Assembly (NCBI GenBank): GCA_018240065.1
Contig: JAFEGH010000006.1
Location: 248,001-312,000 of the forward strand
Direction: 5' to 3'
Source: Verrucomicrobiota bacterium
GTDB lineage: Bacteria > Chlamydiota > Chlamydiia > Chlamydiales > Rhabdochlamydiaceae
DNA: 64,000 nucleotides
Shown here: positions 53,021-61,513 of the stretch, one piece after another
Layout: each line of letters opens with the position of its first letter
How positions within the stretch are numbered: position 1 is the stretch's first letter
Notes under the pieces: model-generated
Seen by the model: only the letters and a program-made list of their open reading frames with translations
Told to the model about the DNA's origin: nothing
Databases searched by the model: none
Program-made: the position numbers and the translations under genes

Positions 53021-54412
53021 TCAGGCCTTCGCCATCCGGAAGTTCAAGCGGGAGAGAGTTTTTTCATAGTTTCTCACTGCAATTGGCTTTTGGGCGCCGG
53101 GAAGCACATAGGGTAATGCTACGGTACTCGAGCTGGGTCTAGCATTTTCCAGAGGAAACACTTTCCTGTAGATCTTTTTGACCGGCTTTGGAATGCAATT
53201 TTCGATGGAAAAGTTCCATCCTTCCGAGTCCATAAATCCACAGTGCAGGTAATAGCGGACAAAAGAGAGCCCGCTTCCGATCATAAGGAGTGCAAAAGGA
53301 ATCAGGAAAGGACAGGAAAAGCATCCGACGATCAGGCCGGCAATTGTAAGAGCCAGCGCCACAAGACCAATGATGTGGATCATCAATTTCTTTTGCGATT
53401 GGATTCTAATGTCCTTAAAAATCGATTCCGCTTTTCTCATCGCTTCTTCTTTTTTGTCTGCTTGAGGACTCTGAAGATTCTGAATGATCTGAGGAACAGA
53501 TTCCTCAATCTTATTTGCCAGCCAGGGATGGACTCTACGGATCAGATTGTTTTTATATCTTTGGAGGTTAGCTTGTGTGATGAGGTGGATCCGCTCTTCC
53601 TTTTCCTGGGAAGTTTTACCCTCGAGCTGCTTTTCGACGTAGTCTCTTATTTTTTTCTCTTTTTTAGGAGAGATTTGAAAGTAGTTTTCGTGCAGTTTGG
53701 TCAGCTGGGACAAGTAAACTTTTTCCTCGATGGATTTGAGAACCGTTTCGGAAAATGGGGTAATATCGGTCTGAGATAAATCATTTTTTTCCAAAAAGGA
53801 TTGAATCTCATTTTGTATTTCAGGCGGGAGCTGTCGCTTTGAAATTTCTCTTAAGGACTTTGAAATCTTTAATTGCCTTTGAGCAGGGTCCTTCTCCTCG
53901 ATTGACTCTTTAAGTCCCTTAAAGTCAAATGGATACTCCTCATTGTAGAACTTTATTGTTCGATATAGGCCGATTGATTCCAGCACGGTTTCAACAGCGC
54001 ACAAACCAAGTCCCAAACCTGCGACCGTGAATGGAATAGGCGCTGTTATAGTGAGAATCTTGTCTTTGAGAATCTTGAAAAAAACGCCTGCGGAGAGCAC
54101 ATACCAGGCGATTTGCAAGAGGGCATTGCTGACGCTAAAGGGGACTTGGGCTATTCTGAGGCTGTTCTCTACAATCCCTTCCTGATCTCCGATCTGATAG
54201 GCCCTGTAGGTGGCCTTTATTCCATCATAAAGCTCTCCAGGGGCATAAAATAGATTTGTAATTCCGGGGACGTTGGTATAGCCAGGTCCTAAATATAGTT
54301 TCGAGGCTAAAGTGGAAATTTTACTTGTACTTTCAGATGTTGCAGTGGAAGTGGAAATTTGAGTTAATGGTGTTAAATTGTTTGTTCGACTGCTTGAGTT
54401 AATTACTGTCAT
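53021..54412 (-). CDS. Inclusion-membrane-like protein with two bilobed hydrophobic regions
   Basis: The 463-aa protein has a Ser/Thr-rich N terminus (MTVINSSSRTNNLTPLTQIS), a first pair of hydrophobic helices (about 90-113 and 120-150), a long charged helical middle (about 155-340), a second tight pair (about 343-388; MIHIIGLVALALTIAGLIVG then LIPFALLMIGSGLSF), and a cytosolic tail. Two adjacent helices with a short turn are the bilobed motif by which chlamydial Inc proteins are recognised, and there is no cleavable signal peptide. The assignment is by topology only. Its stop is 3 nt from that of the SH2-like gene, with the two genes convergent. Confidence 0.7.
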   Translation of the reverse strand: MTVINSSSRTNNLTPLTQISTSTATSESTSKISTLASKLYLGPGYTNVPGITNLFYAPGELYDGIKATYRAYQIGDQEGIVENSLRIAQVPFSVSNALLQIAWYVLSAGVFFKILKDKILTITAPIPFTVAGLGLGLCAVETVLESIGLYRTIKFYNEEYPFDFKGLKESIEEKDPAQRQLKISKSLREISKRQLPPEIQNEIQSFLEKNDLSQTDITPFSETVLKSIEEKVYLSQLTKLHENYFQISPKKEKKIRDYVEKQLEGKTSQEKEERIHLITQANLQRYKNNLIRRVHPWLANKIEESVPQIIQNLQSPQADKKEEAMRKAESIFKDIRIQSQKKLMIHIIGLVALALTIAGLIVGCFSCPFLIPFALLMIGSGLSFVRYYLHCGFMDSEGWNFSIENCIPKPVKKIYRKVFPLENARPSSSTVALPYVLPGAQKPIAVRNYEKTLSRLNFRMAKA

Positions 54413-54586
54413 AGTTTATTGTTAATTCTGATTTTGTCGTGTTTATTTTGCTCTTTGTTCGCATATTATTCAATATAGAATCATTTGTTGCTTAATTGTA
54501 TTTAATGTTTCCAAAAATTCCCAGATATGAAAAAAAAGATATTTTTTGGTATACAATGCCGCCTATGTTCAACTATTGTCTTCACT

Positions 54587-54671
54587 CTATACCCAAACAA
54601 CTTCAGAACTTAGGTTTGGGCACCGCTTTGGCGCATCCGAATACCTAAGTTCTGAAGTTGTTTGGGTATAG
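54587..54671. repeat. Perfect 29-bp inverted repeat with 27-nt loop
   Basis: Left arm 54587-54615 begins CTATACCCAAACAACTTCAG and right arm 54643-54671 is its exact reverse complement, ending GTTTGGGTATAG. The spacer (54616-54642) is TTGGGCACC-type and GC-richer. Partial copies lie at 20580-20617 and 58297-58317, so this is a dispersed family. It sits in the 305-nt gap between the Inc-like gene and the exported SOD. A transcript would fold into a very long hairpin, so it could act as a terminator or attenuator for either gene, or be a miniature mobile element. Confidence 0.85.
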
Positions 54672-54717
54672 CCTTTGGCAACTCTATGAAAGCGCTATTA
54701 ATCCTGGAGAAATAAAG

Positions 54718-55434
54718 ATGAAAAACAAATGGATTCTCTCTTCCCTCATTCCTATTTTAACTGCTGCATCCTCCTATGCAATTGCACAGGATTCTTCTCC
54801 TCAAATGCAAAAAATCAAACCCGCTTCTACAGATTTTATCGCCAAAGAATACTCATATCTATACGGCATGCCTGGATTTTCAGACGCCTTGCTGAAGATG
54901 CATTTTCAGCTCTATCAAGGATATGTCAAGAACACGAACCTGCTTCTAAATCGCTTAAGGGAGCTGGAGATGCAGGACAAGGATCAGACTTATGATTATG
55001 GCGCCTTGAAACGCAGACTGGGCTGGGAGTGGGACGGGATGCGCCTTCATGAGCTTTATTTTGAAAACCTGGGAGGGCATGATCCTCTGGATAAGTCAGA
55101 CCCGCTTTTTCTTAGGATCGTCAAAGATTTCGGTTCCTATGACAACTGGAAAAAAAACTTCATTTCCACGGGTCTTATCCGAGGCATCGGCTGGGTTATT
55201 CTTTATCGCGATCCACTTTCAGGGCGGCTCTTCAATACATGGATCAATGAGCACGATCTAGGCCATCTGGCAGGAGGAGAGCCTATCCTTGTGATGGACG
55301 TGTTTGAACACGCCTACATTACGCAATATGGGCTGGACAGGGGCAAGTACATCGGCGCGTTCTTCGATAATATTCATTGGGGCAAAGTCTCAGGACGGTA
55401 TAATGAGGTCCCTAAGAATAAAACGATGCAATAG
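54718..55434 (+). CDS. Exported Fe/Mn superoxide dismutase-like protein
   Basis: The 238-aa protein has a signal peptide (MKNKWILSSLIPILTAASSY, cut near AIA-QD) and the Fe/Mn SOD fold. Candidate metal ligands are His62 (MHFQLYQGYV), His111 (LHELYFENLGG), Asp194 and His198 (MDVFEHAY), so all four are present. The usual KHH after the first ligand is replaced by LYQ, which changes the second shell. SODs are normally cytosolic or surface-released, so an exported one in an intracellular bacterium may counter host superoxide. GGAGA lies before the chosen ATG; a longer frame begins at 54658 inside the inverted repeat. Confidence 0.85.
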   Translation: MKNKWILSSLIPILTAASSYAIAQDSSPQMQKIKPASTDFIAKEYSYLYGMPGFSDALLKMHFQLYQGYVKNTNLLLNRLRELEMQDKDQTYDYGALKRRLGWEWDGMRLHELYFENLGGHDPLDKSDPLFLRIVKDFGSYDNWKKNFISTGLIRGIGWVILYRDPLSGRLFNTWINEHDLGHLAGGEPILVMDVFEHAYITQYGLDRGKYIGAFFDNIHWGKVSGRYNEVPKNKTMQ

Positions 55435-55439
55435 CTGTC

Positions 55440-56381
55440 ATGTCGAAATTCCCTCCTTCGATCCCCCTTCCAGAAAGCGTCAGTGAGACCCGTATCCAGC
55501 GGCGTAGGCAAATGATGGTCACGGCAAGACGGGGGATTATGCTCCGTAGCGTGATCATCATCGCCGAAATCTTGGGTTTTGTCTTCCTTAACAGCTCTGC
55601 CTTGCTGCTCGATGCTCTTTCGAGCCTCTTCGACATCGCCTCCAGCTTGTTTCTCATTTTTTGCATCCGCTTTGCCGATAAGCCCCCAGACCGGAATCAT
55701 CCTTTCGGACATGGGCGGTTTGAGCCGATCGCCGGGCTGCAGCTGGGCCTGCTTTTGGCTGTTCTCGGAGGAGTTATGCTGGTCCAACAGCTCGCCGCGA
55801 TCTCCTCTGAAACGGAAGCTAGAGTGATTCAGCCCTTGACCTGGCTGATCCCGCTGGGCGCTGTCATTCTTCTCGAAATCTCCTATCAGCACATGAAGCG
55901 CACCGCCAGGCGCCAGCATAGCCCCGCACTGCTTGCCGATGCTGTTCATTATCGGATCGATGGCATCAATAGCCTTTTTGCGACGATCGCCCTGCTTTTC
56001 GCGGCCTATTTTCCTCAGTACAGCAACCTCTGCGACCATTTAGGCGCCGTCGTCATTGCATTGCTCATGGTCGGAATTGGAAGCTACGCGGCGAAGAACA
56101 ATTTGAACCAATTGCTAGACCGCGTCCCACCTTCCGACTATTTTGACAAGGTCCAAACGGCTGCGATGCGCGTCGAAGGAGTCCTGGCTACAGAAAAAGT
56201 GCGCATTCAGCTATATGGGCCTGACGCTCACGTGAGTATTGATATTGAGGTTTCTCCCCATTTATCAGTCGAACTTGCGCATGAACTTACTCAGAAAGTG
56301 CGGGCTGAAATTCAAAAAGAATGGCCTGCGGTCCGCGATGTGATCGTCCATGTCGAACCCTACTATCCAGGTGATCATTGA
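55440..56381 (+). CDS. Cation diffusion facilitator (CDF) transporter
   Basis: The 313-aa protein has about six membrane segments and a cytosolic C-terminal domain. NHPFGHGRFEPIAGL is the CDF signature between helices 2 and 3. SSALLLDALSSLFDIAS supplies acidic residues in helix 2, and LLADAVHYRIDGINS supplies the HxxxD of helix 5. CDF proteins export zinc, iron or manganese. The Asp-rather-than-His in helix 2 may favour iron or manganese, but this is weak. It starts 5 nt after the SOD gene, so metal export and SOD share a transcript. Confidence 0.9.
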   Translation: MSKFPPSIPLPESVSETRIQRRRQMMVTARRGIMLRSVIIIAEILGFVFLNSSALLLDALSSLFDIASSLFLIFCIRFADKPPDRNHPFGHGRFEPIAGLQLGLLLAVLGGVMLVQQLAAISSETEARVIQPLTWLIPLGAVILLEISYQHMKRTARRQHSPALLADAVHYRIDGINSLFATIALLFAAYFPQYSNLCDHLGAVVIALLMVGIGSYAAKNNLNQLLDRVPPSDYFDKVQTAAMRVEGVLATEKVRIQLYGPDAHVSIDIEVSPHLSVELAHELTQKVRAEIQKEWPAVRDVIVHVEPYYPGDH

Positions 56382-57073
56382 TTCAGACAGCTTTGCAGCT
56401 CATCCTCGTCATCACTTCCGATTGGGAGTCCCATCGAGGTGAAATGCACCTTTTTGAAAGAGAATCGATCGAGCAGCCCTTTGTTTCCTGCGGGCCGGCC
56501 ATTCCTGTCGTCGTCGGACAACGGGGAATTGCCTGGGGATTGGGAGTGCACAGTGTTCCTGATGACCTTTCTTTTGAAAGGATAAAGCGGGAAGGAGATA
56601 GAAAGGCCCCCGCCGGGATATTCCGTTTAGGGCCTATCTTTATCGACAGCCGGTTTCCTCTATCTAAAGAGTTCCGTATGCCGACCGTCATCGTGGATGA
56701 ATATTGGGAGGCGATCGATGATCCAGAGTCACGATTCTATAACCAGTTGCTCAATGCCTCCTCCATTGAGGTGAAGGATTGGAGAAGCAGCGAGATCATG
56801 CACAGGGACGACGAACTATACCGCTTTGGACTTGTGATCCAGCATAATTCTGATCCTGCCATTCCCGGCGGAGGTTCCTGCATTTTTATGCATAGCTGGC
56901 GAGGGAATGAAAAAGGATCATACGGTTGCACCGCCCTCGATAGTTCTTCCCTGCTCGGGGTCTTATCCTGGCTCGACCCCAGGAAAGCCCCCTTGATCGT
57001 TCAGCTTCCGTTCAAGGAGTTCAGAATCAGAGCAGGGGAGTGGAACCTCCCCGCTTTGAATTCTTCTAATTAA
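56378..57073 (+). CDS. L,D-transpeptidase-like protein (YkuD fold)
   Basis: The 231-aa protein has the YkuD catalytic motif SCIFMHSWRGNEKGSYGCTA, with His172 and the nucleophile Cys184, and KAPAGIFRLGP before it. Such enzymes form 3-3 cross-links in peptidoglycan or attach proteins to it. Chlamydiae make only thin or transient peptidoglycan, so the enzyme is of interest. The start is a TTG at 56378 overlapping the CDF stop by 4 nt, with AGGTG upstream. No signal peptide is obvious, unlike most YkuD proteins, so the start may be further in or secretion differs. Confidence 0.78.
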   Translation: MIQTALQLILVITSDWESHRGEMHLFERESIEQPFVSCGPAIPVVVGQRGIAWGLGVHSVPDDLSFERIKREGDRKAPAGIFRLGPIFIDSRFPLSKEFRMPTVIVDEYWEAIDDPESRFYNQLLNASSIEVKDWRSSEIMHRDDELYRFGLVIQHNSDPAIPGGGSCIFMHSWRGNEKGSYGCTALDSSSLLGVLSWLDPRKAPLIVQLPFKEFRIRAGEWNLPALNSSN

Positions 57074-58149
57074 CGACGGAGAAATTCTTGGGTAAGCGCG
57101 GCGTACCTTGAACGCATGGCATCCAGCTTATCATCGATATCTTTTACAACGAGATGTTCGGAAAGAGTTTCACAGATTTTTCGAATCCCGTTTGACACTT
57201 CTACTTCTTCCTCTGAGAGCTTTTCAATCTTGCTCTTGAGCTCATCTGTTCTCTTTTTATCCAGTTTTTGTCCTTTCTCGATTGCAGCAGAGTCTATGCG
57301 TAACGACAGGTTAAGGGTGATCAAACTGTTCTCCAACTCTCCATATTTTTTCTTCAGTGAAAGCAGATCTTGATTAAGCCCAGTTCTTTTTTTTTCCATT
57401 TCCGCTTTTTTTTGCTTGATAACGACTTTATCTCCCTTTCCTTTGGATAACTTATTTGCGAGTGTCAAAATGCTGGTAGTCAGAGTTTGGATCTGCGAAC
57501 TGATCTGTTCCATTTCATTCGCAACCATTTCCTCTTGCTGATGGAGAAGATCGATTTCTAATTTTCTTGCAGGAAAGTTGGCGAGTTTACTCCGCATCGC
57601 CTGCTCAGATTGGATTCGTTCAAGCGTGGCGAAGCAGCTTTGTTTCTCCGTTTCGATCTCTTTGCTTCTTTGTAGTAAGGAACGAAATTCTAACATTGCT
57701 CTTCTGGTCTGCTCTTTTGGAAGAGAGAGCAAGCCGAAGATTTTTTCGCTAAATTCCATCGGGCTAATCGAGCCAGAGCCGCTCTCCGTTTCTTTTACAA
57801 GAGGTAACTTGGTGCGCTCTTGGTCAATTACTTGTTTTACAACGGGGACGCTATTTCCCAGCGCCGGAGCCTCGGGAAAAGCGGTATCTAAGAAATGCTC
57901 CATTTCAGAGCGGGGAGCTCTTTGGAGAGTTTCCCGGGCAGCCCCATACATAAAGGAACGTTTATCCATCGCCTCAGTTAGATGGTTCTCGATAGCGAGT
58001 TTAAATAGTTTGATCTGCTCCACAAGCTTGTCGTTTGAAAGTTTATCCGGCGAAGTTTGGAAGTCCAGTGTTGAAGTGAGAGTAGAAGGGGCGGAATATA
58101 GAGGTAAATGAATGCGCGAACAGACATCATAAGATGTTCCAGTAGCCAT
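57070..58149 (-). CDS. Coiled-coil protein of unknown function
   Basis: The 359-aa protein begins MATGTSYDVCSRIHLPLYSA, Ser/Thr-rich, then becomes almost wholly helical with heptad-rich coiled coil from about residue 150 to the end. No membrane segment, signal peptide or domain is recognised. Its N terminus looks like a type III secretion start. It converges on the L,D-transpeptidase, overlapping its stop by 4 nt. Confidence 0.7.
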   Translation of the reverse strand: MATGTSYDVCSRIHLPLYSAPSTLTSTLDFQTSPDKLSNDKLVEQIKLFKLAIENHLTEAMDKRSFMYGAARETLQRAPRSEMEHFLDTAFPEAPALGNSVPVVKQVIDQERTKLPLVKETESGSGSISPMEFSEKIFGLLSLPKEQTRRAMLEFRSLLQRSKEIETEKQSCFATLERIQSEQAMRSKLANFPARKLEIDLLHQQEEMVANEMEQISSQIQTLTTSILTLANKLSKGKGDKVVIKQKKAEMEKKRTGLNQDLLSLKKKYGELENSLITLNLSLRIDSAAIEKGQKLDKKRTDELKSKIEKLSEEEVEVSNGIRKICETLSEHLVVKDIDDKLDAMRSRYAALTQEFLRR

Positions 58150-58296
58150 AATAGACCTGATTCTTGTTAAATTTTGTATCTTCTATTCCGATACTTAGAA
58201 ATATACCGGAGCAGTGATGGGACAGTAGAATAGTCAATGAGACGATTTGTTGGAAACATGCGCCGCTACGCTCTACTCGATCAGCGGCGCTGAAGC

Positions 58297-58317
58297 AAGT
58301 TCTGTAGTTTGGGTATA
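58297..58317. repeat. Single right arm of the CTATACCCAAAC repeat
   Basis: The 21 bases run from AAGTTCTG to TTTGGGTATA and match the right arm of the long inverted repeat at 54643-54671 except for a 3-nt deletion. No left arm is nearby. A GCGCCGCT/AGCGGCGC hairpin lies just before it (about 58262-58289). Confidence 0.5.
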
Positions 58318-58318
58318 T

Positions 58319-58648
58319 TTACTGGAGCTTGCGAGTTCTTCTGATTTTGAGGGCGACCACGATCAAGACAGCCAGACTTGCCAGGCTTAGGAAGCCGGCG
58401 GGGATAAAGTGGAGGGTCTTTGCAAAACGGTAAGTGAAAATTCCGTCGAGCATAAAAGTCAGGACCAGAGCGAGGTATTGTGCTGCGATCTTTCCTTTGG
58501 AGATGAAATAAGCGGAAATCAGCAAGGCGATTCCAAAACTTCCCCCTGAGATCAACGAGGCATGCGATCCTCCTTTGACGAATCCCATGATTCCTCCTAG
58601 AACGATCAATAACCCATAGACAAAGACGATCGTTGCCGTGACTTTCAT
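58319..58648 (-). CDS. TMEM14 family membrane protein
   Basis: The 109-aa protein has four hydrophobic helices and the TMEM14 (UPF0136) signature VYGLLIVLGGIMGFVKGGSH followed by ASLISGG in the first two helices. The C-terminal tail is basic (KIRRTRKLQ). Eukaryotic TMEM14 proteins act in mitochondrial porphyrin or lipid transport; bacterial homologues are found in cyanobacteria and chlamydiae and have no assigned role. A GGAG ribosome site precedes the start. Confidence 0.85.
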   Translation of the reverse strand: MKVTATIVFVYGLLIVLGGIMGFVKGGSHASLISGGSFGIALLISAYFISKGKIAAQYLALVLTFMLDGIFTYRFAKTLHFIPAGFLSLASLAVLIVVALKIRRTRKLQ

Positions 58649-58802
58649 TCCAAAAACTCCTTATACAGTTAGGCGCAGGATCGATCCGGCGCCTTTCAAT
58701 TTAAACTATAAAGAGTATAGGCAAGGCGGGGATTTGCATGCCACAACAATATAAGTATTTAATTGTTAGGCTTTTATGATTCAATATAGACCCTTCTTTA
58801 CC

Positions 58803-58831
58803 TTGACTTGGAGAGAGTTAAAAAGTATAAT
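58803..58831 (+). promoter_or_regulatory. Strong sigma70-type promoter of the DedA-sua5 unit
   Basis: TTGACT (58803-58808), 17-nt spacer and perfect TATAAT (58826-58831). Start near 58838 leaves about 22 nt of leader before the ATG at 58861. Confidence 0.8.
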
Positions 58832-58860
58832 GGATACATGTAAATCCAAAAGGGCATTTC

Positions 58861-59448
58861 ATGCAGCCGGCACGAAGAGTATATAATTGGGCCTGTCAAA
58901 AAGCCTATTCTCCCTTTGCCCCATTGTGGCTGGCATTTATTTTTTTACTTGAGATGTTCCTGTTTTTGCCGATGGACGCTCTTCTGATGCTTTTTTGCAT
59001 GCACAATCCCGAGCGGCGCTACATTTACGCACTGGTCGCCACTCTTTCATCTATCGTCATCGGACTCATTGGGTACGGCATCGGCTATCTGCTGTGGGAC
59101 AGCGTCGGCGATTTTGTAATTAAATACCTTATCTCAAAAGATTTTTTCGAAAGACTCGTTCTCCATTATAACGAGCATGAACAGCTTGCGGTATTCCTGG
59201 GCAGCTTTCTGCCCATCCCTTTCAAGGCGGTTACCATTTCAGCCGGTTTTTGCAAGCTTTCTGTAACAGGATTTTGCATTGCCATGTTTTTTGCCCGCGC
59301 CCTCCGTTTCTTCCTCATCGCCGAGATGATGCAGCGCTGGGGGACGCAGATCAGATCTTTTATCGACCGCCATTTCGGGCGTCTCGTGGTTGCGTTTGGG
59401 GCCAAAGTGGCTCTGACTTTCGCTTTCTTCTGGGTTCTGGGGAATTGA
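58861..59448 (+). CDS. DedA/VTT-domain membrane protein
   Basis: The 195-aa protein has about five membrane segments. ALVATLSSIVIGLIGYGIGY and FLGSFLPIPFKAVTISAGFC (the Phe-x-x-x-Pro-Ile-Pro motif of YqaA-type VTT proteins) identify it. DedA proteins move undecaprenyl phosphate or phospholipids across the membrane. It is followed 1 nt later by sua5 and is read from the promoter above. Confidence 0.82.
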   Translation: MQPARRVYNWACQKAYSPFAPLWLAFIFLLEMFLFLPMDALLMLFCMHNPERRYIYALVATLSSIVIGLIGYGIGYLLWDSVGDFVIKYLISKDFFERLVLHYNEHEQLAVFLGSFLPIPFKAVTISAGFCKLSVTGFCIAMFFARALRFFLIAEMMQRWGTQIRSFIDRHFGRLVVAFGAKVALTFAFFWVLGN

Positions 59449-59449
59449 A

Positions 59450-60415
59450 ATGGACCGCACAGAACTTTTAAACTCATCCGAAATCATACGAGCAGCTGAA
59501 CTTTTGAGAATTGGAAAGCTTGTTTCTTTCCCTACCGAAACAGTCTATGGCCTTGGCGCCTGCATTTTCAATCCAGAAGCAATCCAATCGATTTTTAGCG
59601 TTAAAGGAAGGCCGTCGGACAACCCCCTGATCGCACATGTCAGCGCCATTGAACAGGTCAGTGAGATCGCAGAACAAATCCCCGACGCATTTTCTCTTCT
59701 AACTAGAAGCTTCTTCCCAGGGCCTCTGACGGTGATATTAAGGCGCCGTTCCCATGTTCCATCGATCGTTTCCGCAGGACTGGATACAATCGCAGTTCGC
59801 ATGCCTTCTCATCCATTGGCTTTAAAGCTTATCGAATTGGCAGGAGAGCCTCTTGTCGCTCCTTCCGCGAACTTATCCGGAAAGCCGAGTGCGACACAGG
59901 CGAAACATGTCCTAGAGGACTTTGAAGGAAAGATTGCTGCTGTACTTGATGGCGGCAAAACGGAGTTTGGGATCGAGTCCACCGTGATCAGTTTAATTGG
60001 GGAGATGCCGATCCTGATGCGGCCTGGCTCCATCTCTAAAGAAGCGATCGAAGAGGTGTTGAAGTGCCCTGTGGGAACAGCGTCAGCCGATCTTCGTGGG
60101 CCTGTCTCTTCGCCAGGGATGAAGTACCGCCATTATTCCCCCCGTACTCCCGTCAAAGTTCTGCATACTCTTCAGGACTTGGAAAGTTATCTCGCTGCGA
60201 TGCCAGTGCAAGGTAAAACAATGCTCCTCTCCCGCAAACCGATAGCGCATTGCAATTCAGGGATAGATCTGTTTTCTCTAACATCCAAAGAGTTGTACTC
60301 ACTCCTTCGACTGGCCGATGAGAATCGCTATCAGCAGATCGTCATCTTTTGCGATGAGGACGTCCGTAAGGAAGATGCCCTCATGAATCGTCTGACCCGG
60401 GCTGCCGGCGGTTAG
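59450..60415 (+). CDS. Threonylcarbamoyl-AMP synthase (Sua5 type)
   Basis: This enzyme makes threonylcarbamoyl-adenylate from Thr, bicarbonate and ATP for the t6A modification completed by TsaD (encoded at 21.6 kb). The 321-aa protein has the YrdC domain (LVSFPTETVYGLGACIFN, KGRPSDNPLIAHV, FFPGPLTVILRR, VAVRMPSHPLA-like and PSANLSGKPSATQAKHV) and the extra C-terminal Sua5 domain starting after SSPGMKYRHYSPRTPV. The full-length form distinguishes it from TsaC. Confidence 0.95.
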   Translation: MDRTELLNSSEIIRAAELLRIGKLVSFPTETVYGLGACIFNPEAIQSIFSVKGRPSDNPLIAHVSAIEQVSEIAEQIPDAFSLLTRSFFPGPLTVILRRRSHVPSIVSAGLDTIAVRMPSHPLALKLIELAGEPLVAPSANLSGKPSATQAKHVLEDFEGKIAAVLDGGKTEFGIESTVISLIGEMPILMRPGSISKEAIEEVLKCPVGTASADLRGPVSSPGMKYRHYSPRTPVKVLHTLQDLESYLAAMPVQGKTMLLSRKPIAHCNSGIDLFSLTSKELYSLLRLADENRYQQIVIFCDEDVRKEDALMNRLTRAAGG

Positions 60416-60475
60416 TAGTTTTCAGAAATTCTTTCCACATCTACTATCAATCTTTATCAATACAGGAAAGGCGCT

Positions 60476-61513
60476 ATGAAAGCTGTCGTGCTTGAATCTT
60501 TTGGCGATGCGAAGCATCTCAAACTCAAAGAAGTCGAAACCCCCCAACCGAAGAAGGGGGAAGTCCGCATCCGGATCAAATCTTCCGGTTTCAATCCAGT
60601 CGATTATAAAATTCGTGAAGGACATTACGGAGGGCAGGTTCCTGTGATTTTAGGTTCTGACTGCAGCGGCATTGTCGATGCTCTCGGACCGGATGCCAAA
60701 GGCCTTAACATTGGGGACGAGGTCTACGCGATGCCCTTTGGCCAATGTTCCAATGGCAGCTATGCAGAGTATCTTTGTCTTCCGGTTGAGTTCGTCGCCA
60801 AAAAACCTAACAATATTACCCTTGAGCAGGCCTCAGCGATCCCCCTTGTCGCGATGACAGCTTATCGCGCGATGATTGCGTCGAGAGCTCTTAAAAAAGG
60901 AGATTCGATCTTTATCGCCGGCGCTGGCGGCGGTGTGGGATCCCTGGCTGTCGAGATGGCCAGGTTCTCTGAGGTGAAAGAGATGTTCACTGTGGCCGGA
61001 AGCGAAGAGAGCAAACAGTACTTGCACCAGGTCATGGGATTCAGAAAGGAAAATATCCTGCTTTACAAAGGGCTTACCTGTGATCAGATGCAGGAGAAAC
61101 TGGCGCAAATGAACAGTGGCAGACTATTCGATGCGGCTTTTGACTTTGTTGGCCGCGAAATGAAGCGTTTATGTCTGAAAGTCACAGGTCATTCGGGACA
61201 TTTCGCATCCATTACGCCCGAAAGCGACATTTTTGATTTTCCGGTATGGGAAAGAGGAGCAAGCATGGCCTTTGGCAGAAATATGTCCTTGCACTTTGTG
61301 TTTGTCGGCTCCGAAGCCTTTTCCGGCCCCCAAAGCTCCTGGAGCGTCTACGCACGCCAGTTGGGACATATTTCCACTCTCATCGAAAACGGCGTTCTGC
61401 GCCCCCCTTCGATCAAAATCGTCGGAAATTTAAGCGCTGAGACGGTCGCTGAGGCCCATCGTTTGCTTGAAGAGGGAAAAGTCAAAGGCAAGCTCGTGAT
61501 GAATATCAGTTAA
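60476..61513 (+). CDS. NADP-dependent oxidoreductase of the quinone-oxidoreductase (MDR) family
   Basis: The 345-aa protein has the medium-chain dehydrogenase layout: N-terminal catalytic domain (KAVVLESFGDAKHLKLKEVE, SSGFNPVDYKIREG), the NADP-binding motif FIAGAGGGVGSLAVEMARF (AxxGGVG), and a C-terminal GKVKGKLVMNI (the usual A-x-x-x-x-x-GK-V-VL ending). No zinc-ligand set is seen, so it belongs to the zinc-free QOR type. Substrate unknown. A GGAAAGG-like site precedes the ATG at 60476. It converges with the small hypothetical gene on the minus strand, overlapping by 8 nt. Confidence 0.9.
   Translation: MKAVVLESFGDAKHLKLKEVETPQPKKGEVRIRIKSSGFNPVDYKIREGHYGGQVPVILGSDCSGIVDALGPDAKGLNIGDEVYAMPFGQCSNGSYAEYLCLPVEFVAKKPNNITLEQASAIPLVAMTAYRAMIASRALKKGDSIFIAGAGGGVGSLAVEMARFSEVKEMFTVAGSEESKQYLHQVMGFRKENILLYKGLTCDQMQEKLAQMNSGRLFDAAFDFVGREMKRLCLKVTGHSGHFASITPESDIFDFPVWERGASMAFGRNMSLHFVFVGSEAFSGPQSSWSVYARQLGHISTLIENGVLRPPSIKIVGNLSAETVAEAHRLLEEGKVKGKLVMNIS

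Noticed and set aside
58262..58289. GCGCCGCT hairpin as a terminator
   Set aside because: The stem is good, but no T-run follows on either strand.
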